A stretch of DNA of 64,000 nucleotides from Chloroflexi bacterium UBA6077 (GCA_002436065.1 DIXP01000038.1:7343-71342); one strand, 5' to 3'; counted from the stretch's first letter, positions 18,232-27,692 are shown. The notes: generated by a model from the sequence alone, not told the origin. Translations and numbers: made by a program.

Positions 18232-18987
18232 GTGTCCTTGGGCAAAGCCGATCTCCACATACACAGTAGTGTCAGCGACGGCATGGCCTCGGTCGCTCAG
18301 ATCATGGCGTGTGTCCAGGAAAACACCGACCTGGACCTGGTCGCCATCGCCGATCACGACGCGGTGGACGGGTCCCTGGAGGCGTTGGAGTGGGTGGAAA
18401 GACACCAGGACTGTCGCTTGCGTGCGGTATTCGCCACGGAGATCACGGCGGTGCTCGGCCGTCACCTCCTGGCCTACTTCTTCCGGCCACCCTACCCCAC
18501 CAAACCGCTCCCGCGAGGGAAGAGCTTCCGCTGGACCATCGAACTGATCCACGAGATGGGCGGGTTCGCCGCCATCCCCCATCCCACCATCATCTGGACC
18601 CCCAGTGGCGGCTATCGCCACATCCGCCGTCTGCTTGAAGCCGGCATCCACATGGACGGCATAGAGATCTGCAACGCCGCCCTGGGAGCCAGAGGCAGCG
18701 AGCAGAAGCTGCGACTGTTCAACAGCAGAGACTTCCACCTGGCCGAGTTGGGAGGGAGCGACGCGCACCATCTGAACGAGATCGGGTCGGCATTTACCCG
18801 ATTCAAAGGGAAGAGCGTCGCCGACTTCGAGAAGGCCCTCAGGGGACGAAAAACGGGGGCTCTCTTCGGGGAAGCTGGGAACGTGACGGTGAGCGAGCAC
18901 ATGCACCAGGTGTTCAAGAGCTGGGTGGAGAAGCCAACCCGCGGACTGCGCGGCACCCTTGCCAGCTACTACGCCGAGTTCAGGTAG
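18232..18987 (+). CDS. PHP-domain metal-dependent phosphoesterase
   Basis: This 251-residue stand-alone PHP domain protein probably hydrolyses a phosphate ester, for example a nucleotide or sugar phosphate, using two or three metal ions. The metal-binding pattern is complete: DLHIHSS at residue 8, ADHDAVDG at about 42, the glutamate in FATEITA, PHPT near residue 110, and GSDAH near residue 182. The start is GTG at 18232. Its end overlaps the convergent hydrolase gene by eight bases. Homologues include RNase AM/YciV-type 5'-3' exonucleases; the exact substrate is not assignable. Confidence 0.85.
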   Translation: MSLGKADLHIHSSVSDGMASVAQIMACVQENTDLDLVAIADHDAVDGSLEALEWVERHQDCRLRAVFATEITAVLGRHLLAYFFRPPYPTKPLPRGKSFRWTIELIHEMGGFAAIPHPTIIWTPSGGYRHIRRLLEAGIHMDGIEICNAALGARGSEQKLRLFNSRDFHLAELGGSDAHHLNEIGSAFTRFKGKSVADFEKALRGRKTGALFGEAGNVTVSEHMHQVFKSWVEKPTRGLRGTLASYYAEFR

Positions 18988-19654
18988 AATTCCCCTCCAA
19001 CTCCTCCACAAGCCATTGCAGCGTCACATGGTGAACCTCTTCGGCCTTCTCGTCCAGGCCATGGCGAGCGCCCTCGAATATGATCAGCTCTTTTGGCTCC
19101 CTGGCCTGGTTGTAGAGCTGTTCCGAGCAGGAGGGCGGAAGGGTTGTGTCGCCCGTGCCGTGGATCAGCAGGATCGAGCAGCGTGGTCCGAGAAGGGAGA
19201 CCGGAGCGGCGCCGTAGCTCTGAGTCGCCAGGGTTACCACGGTCCGCACCTCCTCATCCAGCGCGGCGGCCTGGATGACGACGGCTCCGCCGAAGGAGTG
19301 GCCCACAAGGGCAGAGACGTCAATGCCTTCCCCGTCCAGGAAAGTCAGTCCCGCCAGGACGTCCAGCGTCGCCTCCTCTAGAACCGTTGGGTGGCGGAAA
19401 CGCACCCGCAAGGCCGCGATGCCCTCCCGCGCCAACTCTCCGCACAGCAGGGGATACAGACCCCTGGCGGGGGTGTCAAAATCACCACCAATCCCCCCCA
19501 CGAAGACAACGGCCTTCTGGGCATCACCCGCCGGATAGTACCGGCATTCCACGTCACCCCTGGTGGTACTTAGAGTGACCTCGCGGTAGCCATCTCGAGT
19601 CTCCCCTTCGTGGACTCCGGTGATGGTCATCTCCACCAAATCGGCATTTTCCAT
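18980..19654 (-). CDS. alpha/beta hydrolase (dienelactone hydrolase-like)
   Basis: This 224-residue cytoplasmic alpha/beta hydrolase has the nucleophile elbow GHSFGG at about residue 117, an acid in IHGTGDTTLP, and the catalytic histidine in EGARHGLDE near the C-terminus. The catalytic triad is therefore complete. It has no signal peptide. The end is convergent with and overlaps the PHP gene. The upstream neighbour on the same strand is the aminotransferase, 223 bases away. The substrate is unknown; probably a small ester or thioester. Confidence 0.8.
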   Translation of the reverse strand: MENADLVEMTITGVHEGETRDGYREVTLSTTRGDVECRYYPAGDAQKAVVFVGGIGGDFDTPARGLYPLLCGELAREGIAALRVRFRHPTVLEEATLDVLAGLTFLDGEGIDVSALVGHSFGGAVVIQAAALDEEVRTVVTLATQSYGAAPVSLLGPRCSILLIHGTGDTTLPPSCSEQLYNQAREPKELIIFEGARHGLDEKAEEVHHVTLQWLVEELEGNST

Positions 19655-19877
19655 TCCATCCTCCTAAGAGGTGGAGAGTGAACCGTCGGCGGAGCAAGCA
19701 GCGTGCCGGTCATTGTCCCCCTCCGGCACCCGCACCAGCGGGAGAAACGGCTATAATGCCCCAAGAATTGCTCGGCATGTCCCAACAGAACGCGGCCAGA
19801 GCGGACGGTGACGTCTCGGCCGTGGGCGCCCGAGCTGGCTGCCCCCCCCAGCGGAGAGCAGGTCACTTGCCGGTTCC

Positions 19878-20966
19878 CTACGCTTTGCCGAGGGCTTTGG
19901 CCAGGGCCTCCAGGGTCTGCCGCACCAACGTCTCGTCAGCCTGAGTGCCCATGTGGCCCAAGCGGAACAGCTTGCCCGCGAGAACCCCATAGTTGCCTCC
20001 CACCCCAACGCCCTGGTCCCGCAACCGTCGGTCCAGCTCGGCCCAACCAAGGATAGGCGGCACCTTGACTGCCGTGACCGTAGGGGAGTTGAAGGCTTCC
20101 TCGCGAGGATACAGCTCGAGGCCGAGGTCCTGGACCCCTCTCCGGCATTGGGCAGCAACCCGGGCGTGCCGCTGGAAGACCGCTTCGAGGCCCTCCTCCA
20201 GCACCCGCCGGCAAGCCACCTCCAGAGCAGCGATGCCATGCCAGTGAGGCGTGTAGGGGAAGTAGCGGTCCTTAAGGGCGTCCTTCCAGGGCAGCAGGGC
20301 ATCGTAGCCCTGGTAGCTTACCTCCTCGGCTGCCCTCCAGGCTCGATCGGAGATAGCGATGATGCCGAGGTCCGATGGGCAGGATAGGCACTTCTGCGTG
20401 CCCACCAGACAGAGATCGATGCGCCAGTCATCGGTCCGCAGTTCCGCGCCGACCGCGCTGGACACGGCATCGACGTAGAAGAGTGGAACGTCGTGCTTGG
20501 CCACCAGCCGGCCCACATCCCCCACTGGGTTCAGGGTGCCGGATGGGGTCTCGCAGTGAATCATAGTCACCATCTTGGGTCGGAACCAAACGATGGCCTC
20601 TTCCACCTTGGCCGGATCGGCAATGGCATCGTACTCGAAGCCCACCGTCTCCACCTGCGCCCCCACCGAGCGAGCCATGTCCCCCACGCCATACCCGAAG
20701 AGGCCGGTGCCCACGGCCAACACCCTGTCGCCGGGCTTGAGGCAGCTCTTGAGGGCGCCCCAGAGTGTCACCATGGCCTCACCCGACATGAGGGCGACCC
20801 TGTTCCGGGTCATAAGGATGGTCTGTAGCTGCTTCTCTACCCGTGTGTAGAGTGAGAAGAACTCATCCTCCAGGTCGCTGGATGCATAGTCCACCTGGTA
20901 TGCCGCCAATACCTCCGACGGCACCGAGGTTGGCCCGGGGACCATGGGAACCCTGTATGTAAGCAT
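19878..20966 (-). CDS. class V aminotransferase (alanine/serine-glyoxylate type)
   Basis: This 362-residue PLP enzyme resembles alanine- or serine-glyoxylate aminotransferases and PucG-type enzymes. Visible features are the N-terminal PGPTSVP segment, the aspartate that binds the PLP ring nitrogen in VDAVSS, the Schiff-base lysine in GTQKCLSCP, and the C-terminal FRLGHMG motif. A strong GGAGGAG precedes the ATG. It could serve photorespiration-like glyoxylate handling, serine metabolism or purine breakdown; the context does not decide. Confidence 0.85.
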   Translation of the reverse strand: MLTYRVPMVPGPTSVPSEVLAAYQVDYASSDLEDEFFSLYTRVEKQLQTILMTRNRVALMSGEAMVTLWGALKSCLKPGDRVLAVGTGLFGYGVGDMARSVGAQVETVGFEYDAIADPAKVEEAIVWFRPKMVTMIHCETPSGTLNPVGDVGRLVAKHDVPLFYVDAVSSAVGAELRTDDWRIDLCLVGTQKCLSCPSDLGIIAISDRAWRAAEEVSYQGYDALLPWKDALKDRYFPYTPHWHGIAALEVACRRVLEEGLEAVFQRHARVAAQCRRGVQDLGLELYPREEAFNSPTVTAVKVPPILGWAELDRRLRDQGVGVGGNYGVLAGKLFRLGHMGTQADETLVRQTLEALAKALGKA

Positions 20967-21152
20967 GCTCTCCTCCCTGACTGTGTTCTATCCGGGTCCG
21001 ATGCGAGAGCCTCAGCTTCAAGCTGGGTGATCGATCGAGCGCCCAGGAGATCTGACTGTGCGAAGATCCCTGTACGAGTTCAGATGATACAGGATCTTCA
21101 ACCCGCGGGCTACGACGATAACGTGCACATCATTCCGATTGGTGCGGAAATG

Positions 21153-21166
21153 GGGACCATGGTCCC
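21153..21166. promoter_or_regulatory. 14-bp perfect palindrome upstream of the secreted protein gene
   Basis: GGGACCATGGTCCC is perfectly self-complementary and lies 80 bases before the next start codon, in the gap between the divergent aminotransferase and the secreted-protein gene. It has the size of an operator for a dimeric regulator. This is inference only. Confidence 0.3.
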
Positions 21167-21245
21167 TGGCTCTGTGACAGGGCTGATTCTATGATGGCTG
21201 AGACGGATGGACCGTATCACAACCATTTATCTGGGAGGATCCTTG

Positions 21246-22235
21246 ATGAGACGATTGATCCTTGCATTGCTGCTGGCCATGACCATCGCGTTCGCCGCAG
21301 GAGGCCCTGCCCTCGCTCAGCCCGAGCCCGCGTTCCAGCTAGGCTTCGAGGCACTGGCCGACCAGATTCCGGGTGTAGTCGGCGAGCCGGTGGAGACACA
21401 GCGCAGCGTGGCCAACGGCGACGCCGTGCAGCAGACCACGACTGGATTGATGGTCTGGCGAAAGGCGGACAACTGGACGGCCTTCACAGACGGCTTCGAG
21501 AGCTGGGTGAATGGTCCCTTTGGGGTGCAGGAGAGGCTTAACAGCGAGCGTTTCCAGTGGGAGCTGAGCGCCCTGGGGTTGACCAACCCATCAAGGAAGG
21601 AGAATCTCCAAACGGCCTACTTGGCGGCCGTCAAGGATGCGGAGACGGCCGAACCGGGCGAAATCTCCAGGGATCTCATCGCCATCACGGAGGGCAACGA
21701 CCTGAACTGGAAGGGAGAGCCCGACAAGAGGAAGGTGTTGGTGGTCACCTGGACCAGTTGGCCCGGCTACAACGAGCAGGTGGGCAAGGCCACGACGGCC
21801 GGCGTCGAGACCTGGGTGACCGTTGCCCCCGGCGTCCAGCACTTCTGCAAGAGGGAGAGGCCGGCTGAACCTGTTCTACGGTTGGAGCAGTTGCTAGGTC
21901 TGCCACCCGACAACGGCAAGAAGTGGTTCGTGGAGTTGTGGGTGGACCCAGCCGATCTCTTCCGACCCAGCGCCGATCCGGAGATCACCGACCACGAGGC
22001 GGAGACCGACCTACGCGATTCCCGCTGGTTGAGCGCAAGTGAGGAACATGTGAAGTGGTTCAACGAACTGAAGGGCAAGTCCTATGGGCCTAACGGCTAC
22101 CCGTGGACTCGCCTCGGCTACAGCTACGACTGGGGCAACCCCGGCGACGAAGTGGGGCTCAGCGAGTTCGTGATCCGGAAGGGCGCGCCCGTCGAGGTCA
22201 ATTCCGTTGCTCAGACCCTAGAGTACTGTCAGTAG
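21246..22235 (+). CDS. secreted protein of unknown function
   Basis: This 329-residue protein begins with a clear Sec signal peptide (RRLILALLLAMTIAFAAGG, with an ALA-type cleavage site). The mature part is soluble and rich in Trp and Asp. Conserved-looking stretches include FTDGFESWVNGP, WTSWPGYN and WVTVAPGVQHFCK, but I recognise no catalytic motif. The ATG at 21246 has GGGAGG upstream and begins the signal peptide, so I prefer it to an upstream ATG. It may belong to a secreted family shared within Chloroflexota; no function can be assigned. Confidence 0.7.
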   Translation: MRRLILALLLAMTIAFAAGGPALAQPEPAFQLGFEALADQIPGVVGEPVETQRSVANGDAVQQTTTGLMVWRKADNWTAFTDGFESWVNGPFGVQERLNSERFQWELSALGLTNPSRKENLQTAYLAAVKDAETAEPGEISRDLIAITEGNDLNWKGEPDKRKVLVVTWTSWPGYNEQVGKATTAGVETWVTVAPGVQHFCKRERPAEPVLRLEQLLGLPPDNGKKWFVELWVDPADLFRPSADPEITDHEAETDLRDSRWLSASEEHVKWFNELKGKSYGPNGYPWTRLGYSYDWGNPGDEVGLSEFVIRKGAPVEVNSVAQTLEYCQ

Positions 22236-22345
22236 CGGTACGGGTTTCGGGTTTGGCCGGCGTAGGACAGGGCAACAGCATGGTTCACGGAAGTGGTCAC
22301 CCTCCCAGGAGGGTCATGCTCCTGCTCCCGAACGGGGAAGTGACT

Positions 22346-22470
22346 GGGAGGGCGAGCCTCCCGGCGAGCCGCCTGTTGGGGTGGCGCCCACATCCCCCAT
22401 CGAGCGGCTCAGGTGGGAGGTGATTGCTGCTCCCCCACCGGGCGGCTCAGCGGGAGCTTCGCCCTCCCAG
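22346..22470. repeat. imperfect inverted repeat (REP/MITE-like)
   Basis: The left arm reads CTGGGAGGGCGAGCCTCCCG, then GCGAGCCGCC. The inverted right arm reads CTGGGAGGGCGAAGCTCCCG, then CTGAGCCGCC. The arms are nearly 40 bases long, and each arm carries its own small hairpin. No coding potential is seen. Most of the gap between the secreted protein and the DUF1360 gene is this element. Confidence 0.6.
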
Positions 22471-22616
22471 AGCGTGCTCCCCCAAAGTGTCACCCCGATC
22501 CGACGGCTTCGTGAACCATCTCAGGGCAACCGGGGGCGGGCACGTAATCTGCGGACTCGGCCCTGCCTTGGAGTGGGCCTTGACGGCCAGAACACCCGAA
22601 GAGGGGGGTACGAAGC

Positions 22617-23183
22617 TTGAGAAGCCGACCCTATCTGTCCTACGCCCTGGTAATAGCCGGCTACTGGGCGCTATTCGGGGGCATCACTGCCCTGGTCCGA
22701 CGGCTTGGCCGCCCGGTGCCCGAGGGTTTCTCCATGGGAGAGATCATCGTCCTGGCCCTTGCCACCTTCCGGCTCAGCCGAACAGCAACCTACGATCGAG
22801 TAACGACGGTGCTCCGCCTGCCCTTTGTGGACACCACAAAGGGACCGATTCAACCTGAGGGGACTCGCGGGATACCCAGGGGCAGCGGCATGCAGATGAG
22901 CCTGGGCCAGCTGTTCACTTGACCATCCTGCATGGGCGTCTGGATTGGCGCCATTCTGAGCTACGCGAGGATATTGGCCCCGAGGGTCAGCCGTATATTC
23001 ATCCTCGGCCAGGCGGCGGCAGGCCTGGCAGTGCTGCTGGACGAGCTGTTTGGGATGCTGTTCCGAGCCCGACAGGGCGGGGCATCGATGCCGGTGGGCG
23101 GCGTCTCGGCAGAGAGTCAGGTAGCGGCAGCGCCGCAGGAAGGTCCCATGGGGGAGACATCGGAGCGCGTTCGAGCCGCTTGA
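22617..23183 (+). CDS. DUF1360 membrane protein with in-frame TGA at codon 102
   Basis: The reading frame from the TTG at 22617 (behind a GGGGGG purine run) encodes a DUF1360-type protein. It has a first membrane helix, then the family segment LALATFRLSRTATYDRVT. It continues into GQLFT, then TGA at 22920-22922, then PSCMGVWIGAILSYA in the same frame, with a further helix, ending at 23183. DUF1360 proteins normally have LLTCPxCxGVW here, so TGA stands exactly at the first cysteine of a CxxC motif. Options are selenocysteine (giving UxxC), a TGC-to-TGA nonsense mutation, or a sequencing error. A stem-loop follows at 22935. If TGA is a stop, the product is 101 residues. Confidence 0.6.
22935..22952 (+). 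other. stem-loop 12 bases after the in-frame TGA (possible SECIS)
   Basis: GGCGTC and GGCGCC pair (six pairs including one G-U) around the loop TGGATT. The loop lies about 19 bases after the TGA, within the range of bacterial SECIS hairpins. The stem is short, and the bases are also constrained by coding for GVWIGA, so chance is a real alternative. Confidence 0.3.
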
Positions 23184-23373
23184 CGGCAGTGGACCATAAC
23201 AACCTCCGATCTGGGCGTGTGGCACCAAACCAGGGTGACCATAATCCGGCAGCGTCTGTGGCGACGAACTGCGAATCGCCTTCAGAGGCGCTGCCGCGCC
23301 CGCATAGCCTGTTTCTCCCATTGCCTCGAGAGCCCTCCTGGTCTATGCTTTGGGCCTCTTGGAGGTGGTTGAA

Positions 23374-24360
23374 GTGACTCTTCGCTCGTTCTCCGCTGCC
23401 CTTACCCTTTCCATGGCACTGCTCGCCAGCCTACTGCTCTCCTCGGGCACCGTCTACGCGGCCGACCTCGTCGTAGGCGAGGGCGCGGTCGTCACCGCCG
23501 ACCGACTGAACCTGCGAGGAGGGCCTAGCACCGGCAACCCGATCGTCGGCAGTCTGACTCAGGATACAGCCGTACGGCTATTAGCCGGACCGGTTAACGA
23601 TGGCTGGTGGAGGGTCACCGACGGCACGTGTGCCGGTTATGTCAATGAAGCCTGGTTGATCCCGTCGGCTGCTCCGGACGGGGCGGGATCTTTCGATCTA
23701 GATCTCCCAATACCCTTCCACCGGCAAATGACCGCCGTTTGGTGCGAGCCCGCCGACATCCAGAGTTGGACAGAGTATGCGCGGGGCGAGTCGCTGAGCA
23801 ACAGCTACGCCGTCCAGCAGAGTATCTGGAACTGGGAACTGAGCCACAACGCCGGCTACACAGAGGACCAGTGGAACTGCTCACCCTTTGCCGCCGCCTC
23901 GGCGGCCCGCCAGTGGATGCCCGACCGCGGCTTCAACCACTTCACCAACGACGACCCGATGGCCGCCACCAACCTCATGGCCTGGCTGCTGGCGAGCCCC
24001 CAGTACAGGGAGCCATCCATCGCCCTCGTGTGGCGGGGCGAGCACTACATTCTGGTGCGCGGCGTCCGCGCAACCGCCGATCCCTCCGTGGACCCGCTGG
24101 CGAAGATCCTGGGGGTATACGTGATGGACCCGAATCAGGGCAGCCGAAGCTGGCTGGGCGAGGACCGCTACATCCCCATCGAGGAGTGGGTGACACACCA
24201 CCTCACCCCCGTCACGTACCTTACACCCCACACGGGCATGCCCGGCGACCCCTGGCAGGACAAGTGCGTGACGATCCAGCGCGACTGGGAGGACGACGGG
24301 CCCACCACCGCCGGACGGTTGAACGCAACCACGGAGTCCTACGAGACAGCGGGGCGGTAG
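23374..24360 (+). CDS. secreted SH3b domain plus C39-like peptidase protein
   Basis: This 328-residue exported protein has a signal peptide of about 30 residues. A bacterial SH3b domain follows (ADRLNLRGGPSTGNPIVGSL, then GWWRVTDG and GYVNEAWL). A papain-like C39-type domain comes next, with a candidate nucleophile in VWCEPADIQSW, a histidine in GEHYILVRG and an acidic residue in VMDPNQ. It probably binds cell wall and cleaves a peptide, though activity is inferred. The GTG at 23374 has GGAGG eight bases upstream and begins the signal peptide, so I prefer it to an earlier TTG. Confidence 0.75.
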   Translation: MTLRSFSAALTLSMALLASLLLSSGTVYAADLVVGEGAVVTADRLNLRGGPSTGNPIVGSLTQDTAVRLLAGPVNDGWWRVTDGTCAGYVNEAWLIPSAAPDGAGSFDLDLPIPFHRQMTAVWCEPADIQSWTEYARGESLSNSYAVQQSIWNWELSHNAGYTEDQWNCSPFAAASAARQWMPDRGFNHFTNDDPMAATNLMAWLLASPQYREPSIALVWRGEHYILVRGVRATADPSVDPLAKILGVYVMDPNQGSRSWLGEDRYIPIEEWVTHHLTPVTYLTPHTGMPGDPWQDKCVTIQRDWEDDGPTTAGRLNATTESYETAGR

Positions 24361-24423
24361 TGAAGCTGATAGCTGTCGGCTGTCAGCCTACCTAGGGCAG
24401 GGTGCGAGAAGCTGTCAACCAGT

Positions 24424-24456
24424 GTGTGAGTCGCCGCCCGCTGTCGAGACTCACAC
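24424..24456. promoter_or_regulatory. inverted repeat upstream of the SNF2 helicase gene
   Basis: GTGTGAGTC and GACTCACAC are perfect 9-base inverted arms separated by 15 bases. They lie about 90 bases before the helicase start and 64 bases after the preceding stop. It may be an operator or a weak terminator; the loop is long for a terminator and no T-run follows. Confidence 0.35.
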
Positions 24457-24544
24457 GCTCAGCATATCCGTGAGTTGGTGTACAATAAATTCAGGGTAAT
24501 CGCCTTACCCCGAATCTGGACAGAGTGACCAATCGTACCCAACA

Positions 24545-27500
24545 ATGCAGGTGCTTCACGGGACCTGGATCCCGGACAATACTGAGGACTTCGTTCAAGG
24601 GGGTGGTTTCTACCTGTGGGTCGAAACCGACGCATCGGTGCGCGCGGAGCACAGTCCCTCGGACAGGACGCTCCACCCGCGACATCTGACAGACTCTTCC
24701 CTGGTGGCATTTCTCGACGAGAAACTCGGGATTCGGGATAGCTACGCCAGTGCGGTCTCCGGTGAGCTTTGCCGCCGCTTCTTCCTGCTGCCGAGCGCCA
24801 ACGGCGCCCCCCTACCCTCATTCGAGCTGCAAAGATACGTCGACGAAGAGATCCCAGACAGCTTCGATCTCGAGCCCTGGCAGCTCTGCTGCTATCCGGT
24901 GCCCAACATCATCCGAACCCTGAACGAAATCCACTTCGTCGCCCTGTATGCAGCTGAGGACTTTCAACTCGGGGCGGATTTCCTGTTCTGGCACCAGTTC
25001 AGCCGGGTCATCAAGGAGGTGATCGCACGGGAGCAGTACATCCCGGCGATCAGGCTCCGTGGGATGGCACCAACGAGCCGAAGGCGCATCAAGAGCACGC
25101 CCGCATTCGAGCCCCATGCGGGATGGGAAATCCTCTCGACTCTCTACGAGGCCGCCATTCCGAAGTACGTCGCCGCGATGCCCACCCTGTGCGCCGCGGG
25201 ATCGGTCACCCCGGCCAATACGATCCACGCGAGGGAACCGCTTCTGCGCCACTTCGCGGAGTGGTTGTTGAACGACGTGGTGACCGGGACACCCTTCACG
25301 GGGAAGAACGACCAGCAGATCGCCGACACCTTCCTGTATCGCGCCGTCTACCCCTATCGGCCTGATGCGCGGCCCCAGTCGACGGCCGACCAGATGGCCG
25401 AGTGCCGCGCCTGGGCGGGCTGGCGGGAGAAGCTGGCGCGAGTGCAAACCGCCGCGGAGTTCACCCTGGGATTCCAGCTGGAAGAAGCCCTCGCGGCCGA
25501 CGTCGACGACTGGCAGCTTCACTTCCAGGTGGCCGCGAAGCGCGACCCCTCACATCGGCTTCGTCTCGCCGACTATTGGGGTCTCGAGTCGGGAGCCCGC
25601 GCCAGCCTTGCACGACCTTTCGGCTCGAATTTCGAGAAACAGCTGCTGCTGGGACTGGGGCATGCCGCGCGGATCTATCCCGAGATCTGGCGCGGGCTGG
25701 AGACGAGCCAACCAGCCGGCTTTCGCCTGACGCTGGAGGAGGCGTTCTCATTCCTGAAAGAGAATGCCTGGGTGCTGGAAGACGCGGGCTACACCGTCAG
25801 CGTGCCGGCTTGGTGGACGCCGGAGGGGCGCCGCCGGGCGAAGCTGCGGCTGAAGACCACCCAGAGGCCGGCGAAAGGGAGCACCGGGGCGGGCAGCGGG
25901 CAGCTCAGCCTCCGGTCGATCATCGCCTACCAGTATAAGCTGTCGATTGGTGACACGGTCGTGTCGGAAGAGGAGTGGCGGCAGCTGGTGGAGGCGAAGA
26001 CGCCGCTGGTGCGATTCCGCGGCCAGTGGATGGAGCTGGACCGCGAGCGGATGCAGCAGCTACTGGAGTTCTGGCAGACGCACCGGGACGCCGGGCCCGA
26101 GCTTACGATCCGAGATCTGCTGAAGGCAACGGCCGACTCCGAGGACGATCTGGAGTGGGAGCACGACCCGGCCCTGCAGTCCATGCTCGCCCGCTTGCAG
26201 GACAAGAGTGCGTTCGCGCCGATCGAGGATCCACCGGGGCTCCAGGGTAGCCTGCGTGACTACCAGCGACGGGGGGTGGCCTGGCTCGGCTATCTGGAGA
26301 GCCTGGGGCTGAACCCATGTCTTGCCGACGACATGGGGCTGGGTAAGACGTTGGAGGTAATCACTCGGCTGCTTGATGAGAGGCGCTCGGGGGAGACGGT
26401 AGGGCCAACACTGGTGATCGCACCTACCTCGGTGTTGGGGAACTGGCGCAAGGAGATCGAGCGTTTCGCGCCCAGTCTACGGACCCTGGTTCACCAAGGA
26501 AGCAGCCGAGACAGAGACGAACGGCACTTTCGAGACAGCTGCCGGGAATCCGACGTGGTGATCACATCGTTCGCCCTGGCCCGCTTGGACGAGAAGCTGC
26601 TACGCGCCGTTGGCTGGGGTCGCGTCGTTGTCGACGAGGCGCAGAACATCAAGAACCCCGAAGCAGCGCAGACCCGGGCTATCGCGAAGATCGCGGCGCC
26701 TCGCCGCCTCGCATTGACCGGCACGCCGGTCGAGAACCGACTGCGCGATCTGTGGTCGATCTTCAATTTCCTGAACCCCGGTTACCTGGGCAAGGAGGCG
26801 CAATTCCGCAAGAGTTTCGAGCTTCCCATCCAGAAGGACAACGACTCGACTCGCGCGGCCACCTTGAAGAGGTTGGTCGAGCCGTTCATCCTGCGGCGCG
26901 TGAAGACGGATCAACGGATCATTGCCGACCTGCCGGACAAGATCGAACAGAAGGTGTATTGCCAGCTTACACCGGAGCAGGCGTCGCTGTATGCGGCGGT
27001 GGTCAAGGACGTCGAGGAGCAGTTAGACGAAGCGGACGGCATCCAGCGGAAAGGGCTGATCCTGGCAACGCTCTTGAAGCTGAAGCAGGTGTGCAACCAT
27101 CCGGCGCAGTTCCTCCAGGATGGGAGCGCTTTTGCCAGCGAGCGCTCCCACAAGCTGCAGCGGCTGAGCGAGATGGTCGAGGAGGCGATCGCCAGCGGCG
27201 ACAGTCTCCTCGTCTTCACCCAGTTCACCGAGATCGGCTCGGCGCTCGAAGAGTACGTCGCGCGGAATCTGCACTGCGGTACGTTCTACCTGCACGGAGG
27301 AACGAGCGCGGCACAGAGGGAGCGGATGATCGAGGCGTTCCAAGATCCCGAGACCGAGCCCTCCGTCTTCATCCTCTCGTTGCGCGCCGGCGGTGTCGGG
27401 TTGAACCTCACGCGGGCGAATCACGTGTTCCACTTCGATCGGTGGTGGAATCCGGCGGTTGAGGAGCAGGCGACGGATCGCGCCTTCCGAATAGGCCAGC

Positions 27501-27688
27501 GGAAGAACGTCTTCGTACACAAGTTCGTCGCCCTGGGGACGGTCGAGGAGCGCATCGACCAGATGATCGAGGATAAGAGGAGGCTGTCCGGGATGATCGT
27601 CGGCGCCGGCGAGTCCTGGCTGACCGAACTCGACAACAACAGCTTCAAGGAGTTGATCGCACTCCGGCGTGAAGCGGTGCTGGAGTAA
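24545..27688 (+). CDS. SNF2-family ATP-dependent helicase/translocase
   Basis: This 1047-residue protein has an N-terminal bacterial SNF2-associated region of about 550 residues, then a SNF2 ATPase core. Walker A (DDMGLGKT) is at about residue 595, the DEAQ box (VVVDEAQNIKNP) near 695, and TGTPVENRL follows. The helicase C-terminal domain has LVFTQFTEIG, SLRAGGVGLNL and the late ATDRAFRIGQ motif. It probably translocates on double-stranded DNA and remodels protein-DNA complexes. The SWIM-domain gene starts five bases after its stop, so the two form a unit. No strong Shine-Dalgarno is seen at the ATG. Confidence 0.9.
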   Translation: MQVLHGTWIPDNTEDFVQGGGFYLWVETDASVRAEHSPSDRTLHPRHLTDSSLVAFLDEKLGIRDSYASAVSGELCRRFFLLPSANGAPLPSFELQRYVDEEIPDSFDLEPWQLCCYPVPNIIRTLNEIHFVALYAAEDFQLGADFLFWHQFSRVIKEVIAREQYIPAIRLRGMAPTSRRRIKSTPAFEPHAGWEILSTLYEAAIPKYVAAMPTLCAAGSVTPANTIHAREPLLRHFAEWLLNDVVTGTPFTGKNDQQIADTFLYRAVYPYRPDARPQSTADQMAECRAWAGWREKLARVQTAAEFTLGFQLEEALAADVDDWQLHFQVAAKRDPSHRLRLADYWGLESGARASLARPFGSNFEKQLLLGLGHAARIYPEIWRGLETSQPAGFRLTLEEAFSFLKENAWVLEDAGYTVSVPAWWTPEGRRRAKLRLKTTQRPAKGSTGAGSGQLSLRSIIAYQYKLSIGDTVVSEEEWRQLVEAKTPLVRFRGQWMELDRERMQQLLEFWQTHRDAGPELTIRDLLKATADSEDDLEWEHDPALQSMLARLQDKSAFAPIEDPPGLQGSLRDYQRRGVAWLGYLESLGLNPCLADDMGLGKTLEVITRLLDERRSGETVGPTLVIAPTSVLGNWRKEIERFAPSLRTLVHQGSSRDRDERHFRDSCRESDVVITSFALARLDEKLLRAVGWGRVVVDEAQNIKNPEAAQTRAIAKIAAPRRLALTGTPVENRLRDLWSIFNFLNPGYLGKEAQFRKSFELPIQKDNDSTRAATLKRLVEPFILRRVKTDQRIIADLPDKIEQKVYCQLTPEQASLYAAVVKDVEEQLDEADGIQRKGLILATLLKLKQVCNHPAQFLQDGSAFASERSHKLQRLSEMVEEAIASGDSLLVFTQFTEIGSALEEYVARNLHCGTFYLHGGTSAAQRERMIEAFQDPETEPSVFILSLRAGGVGLNLTRANHVFHFDRWWNPAVEEQATDRAFRIGQRKNVFVHKFVALGTVEERIDQMIEDKRRLSGMIVGAGESWLTELDNNSFKELIALRREAVLE

Positions 27689-27692
27689 CGAG

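Noticed and set aside
19752..19757. TATAAT on the plus strand between hydrolase and aminotransferase
   Set aside because: No -35 box at a usable distance and no plus-strand gene follows.
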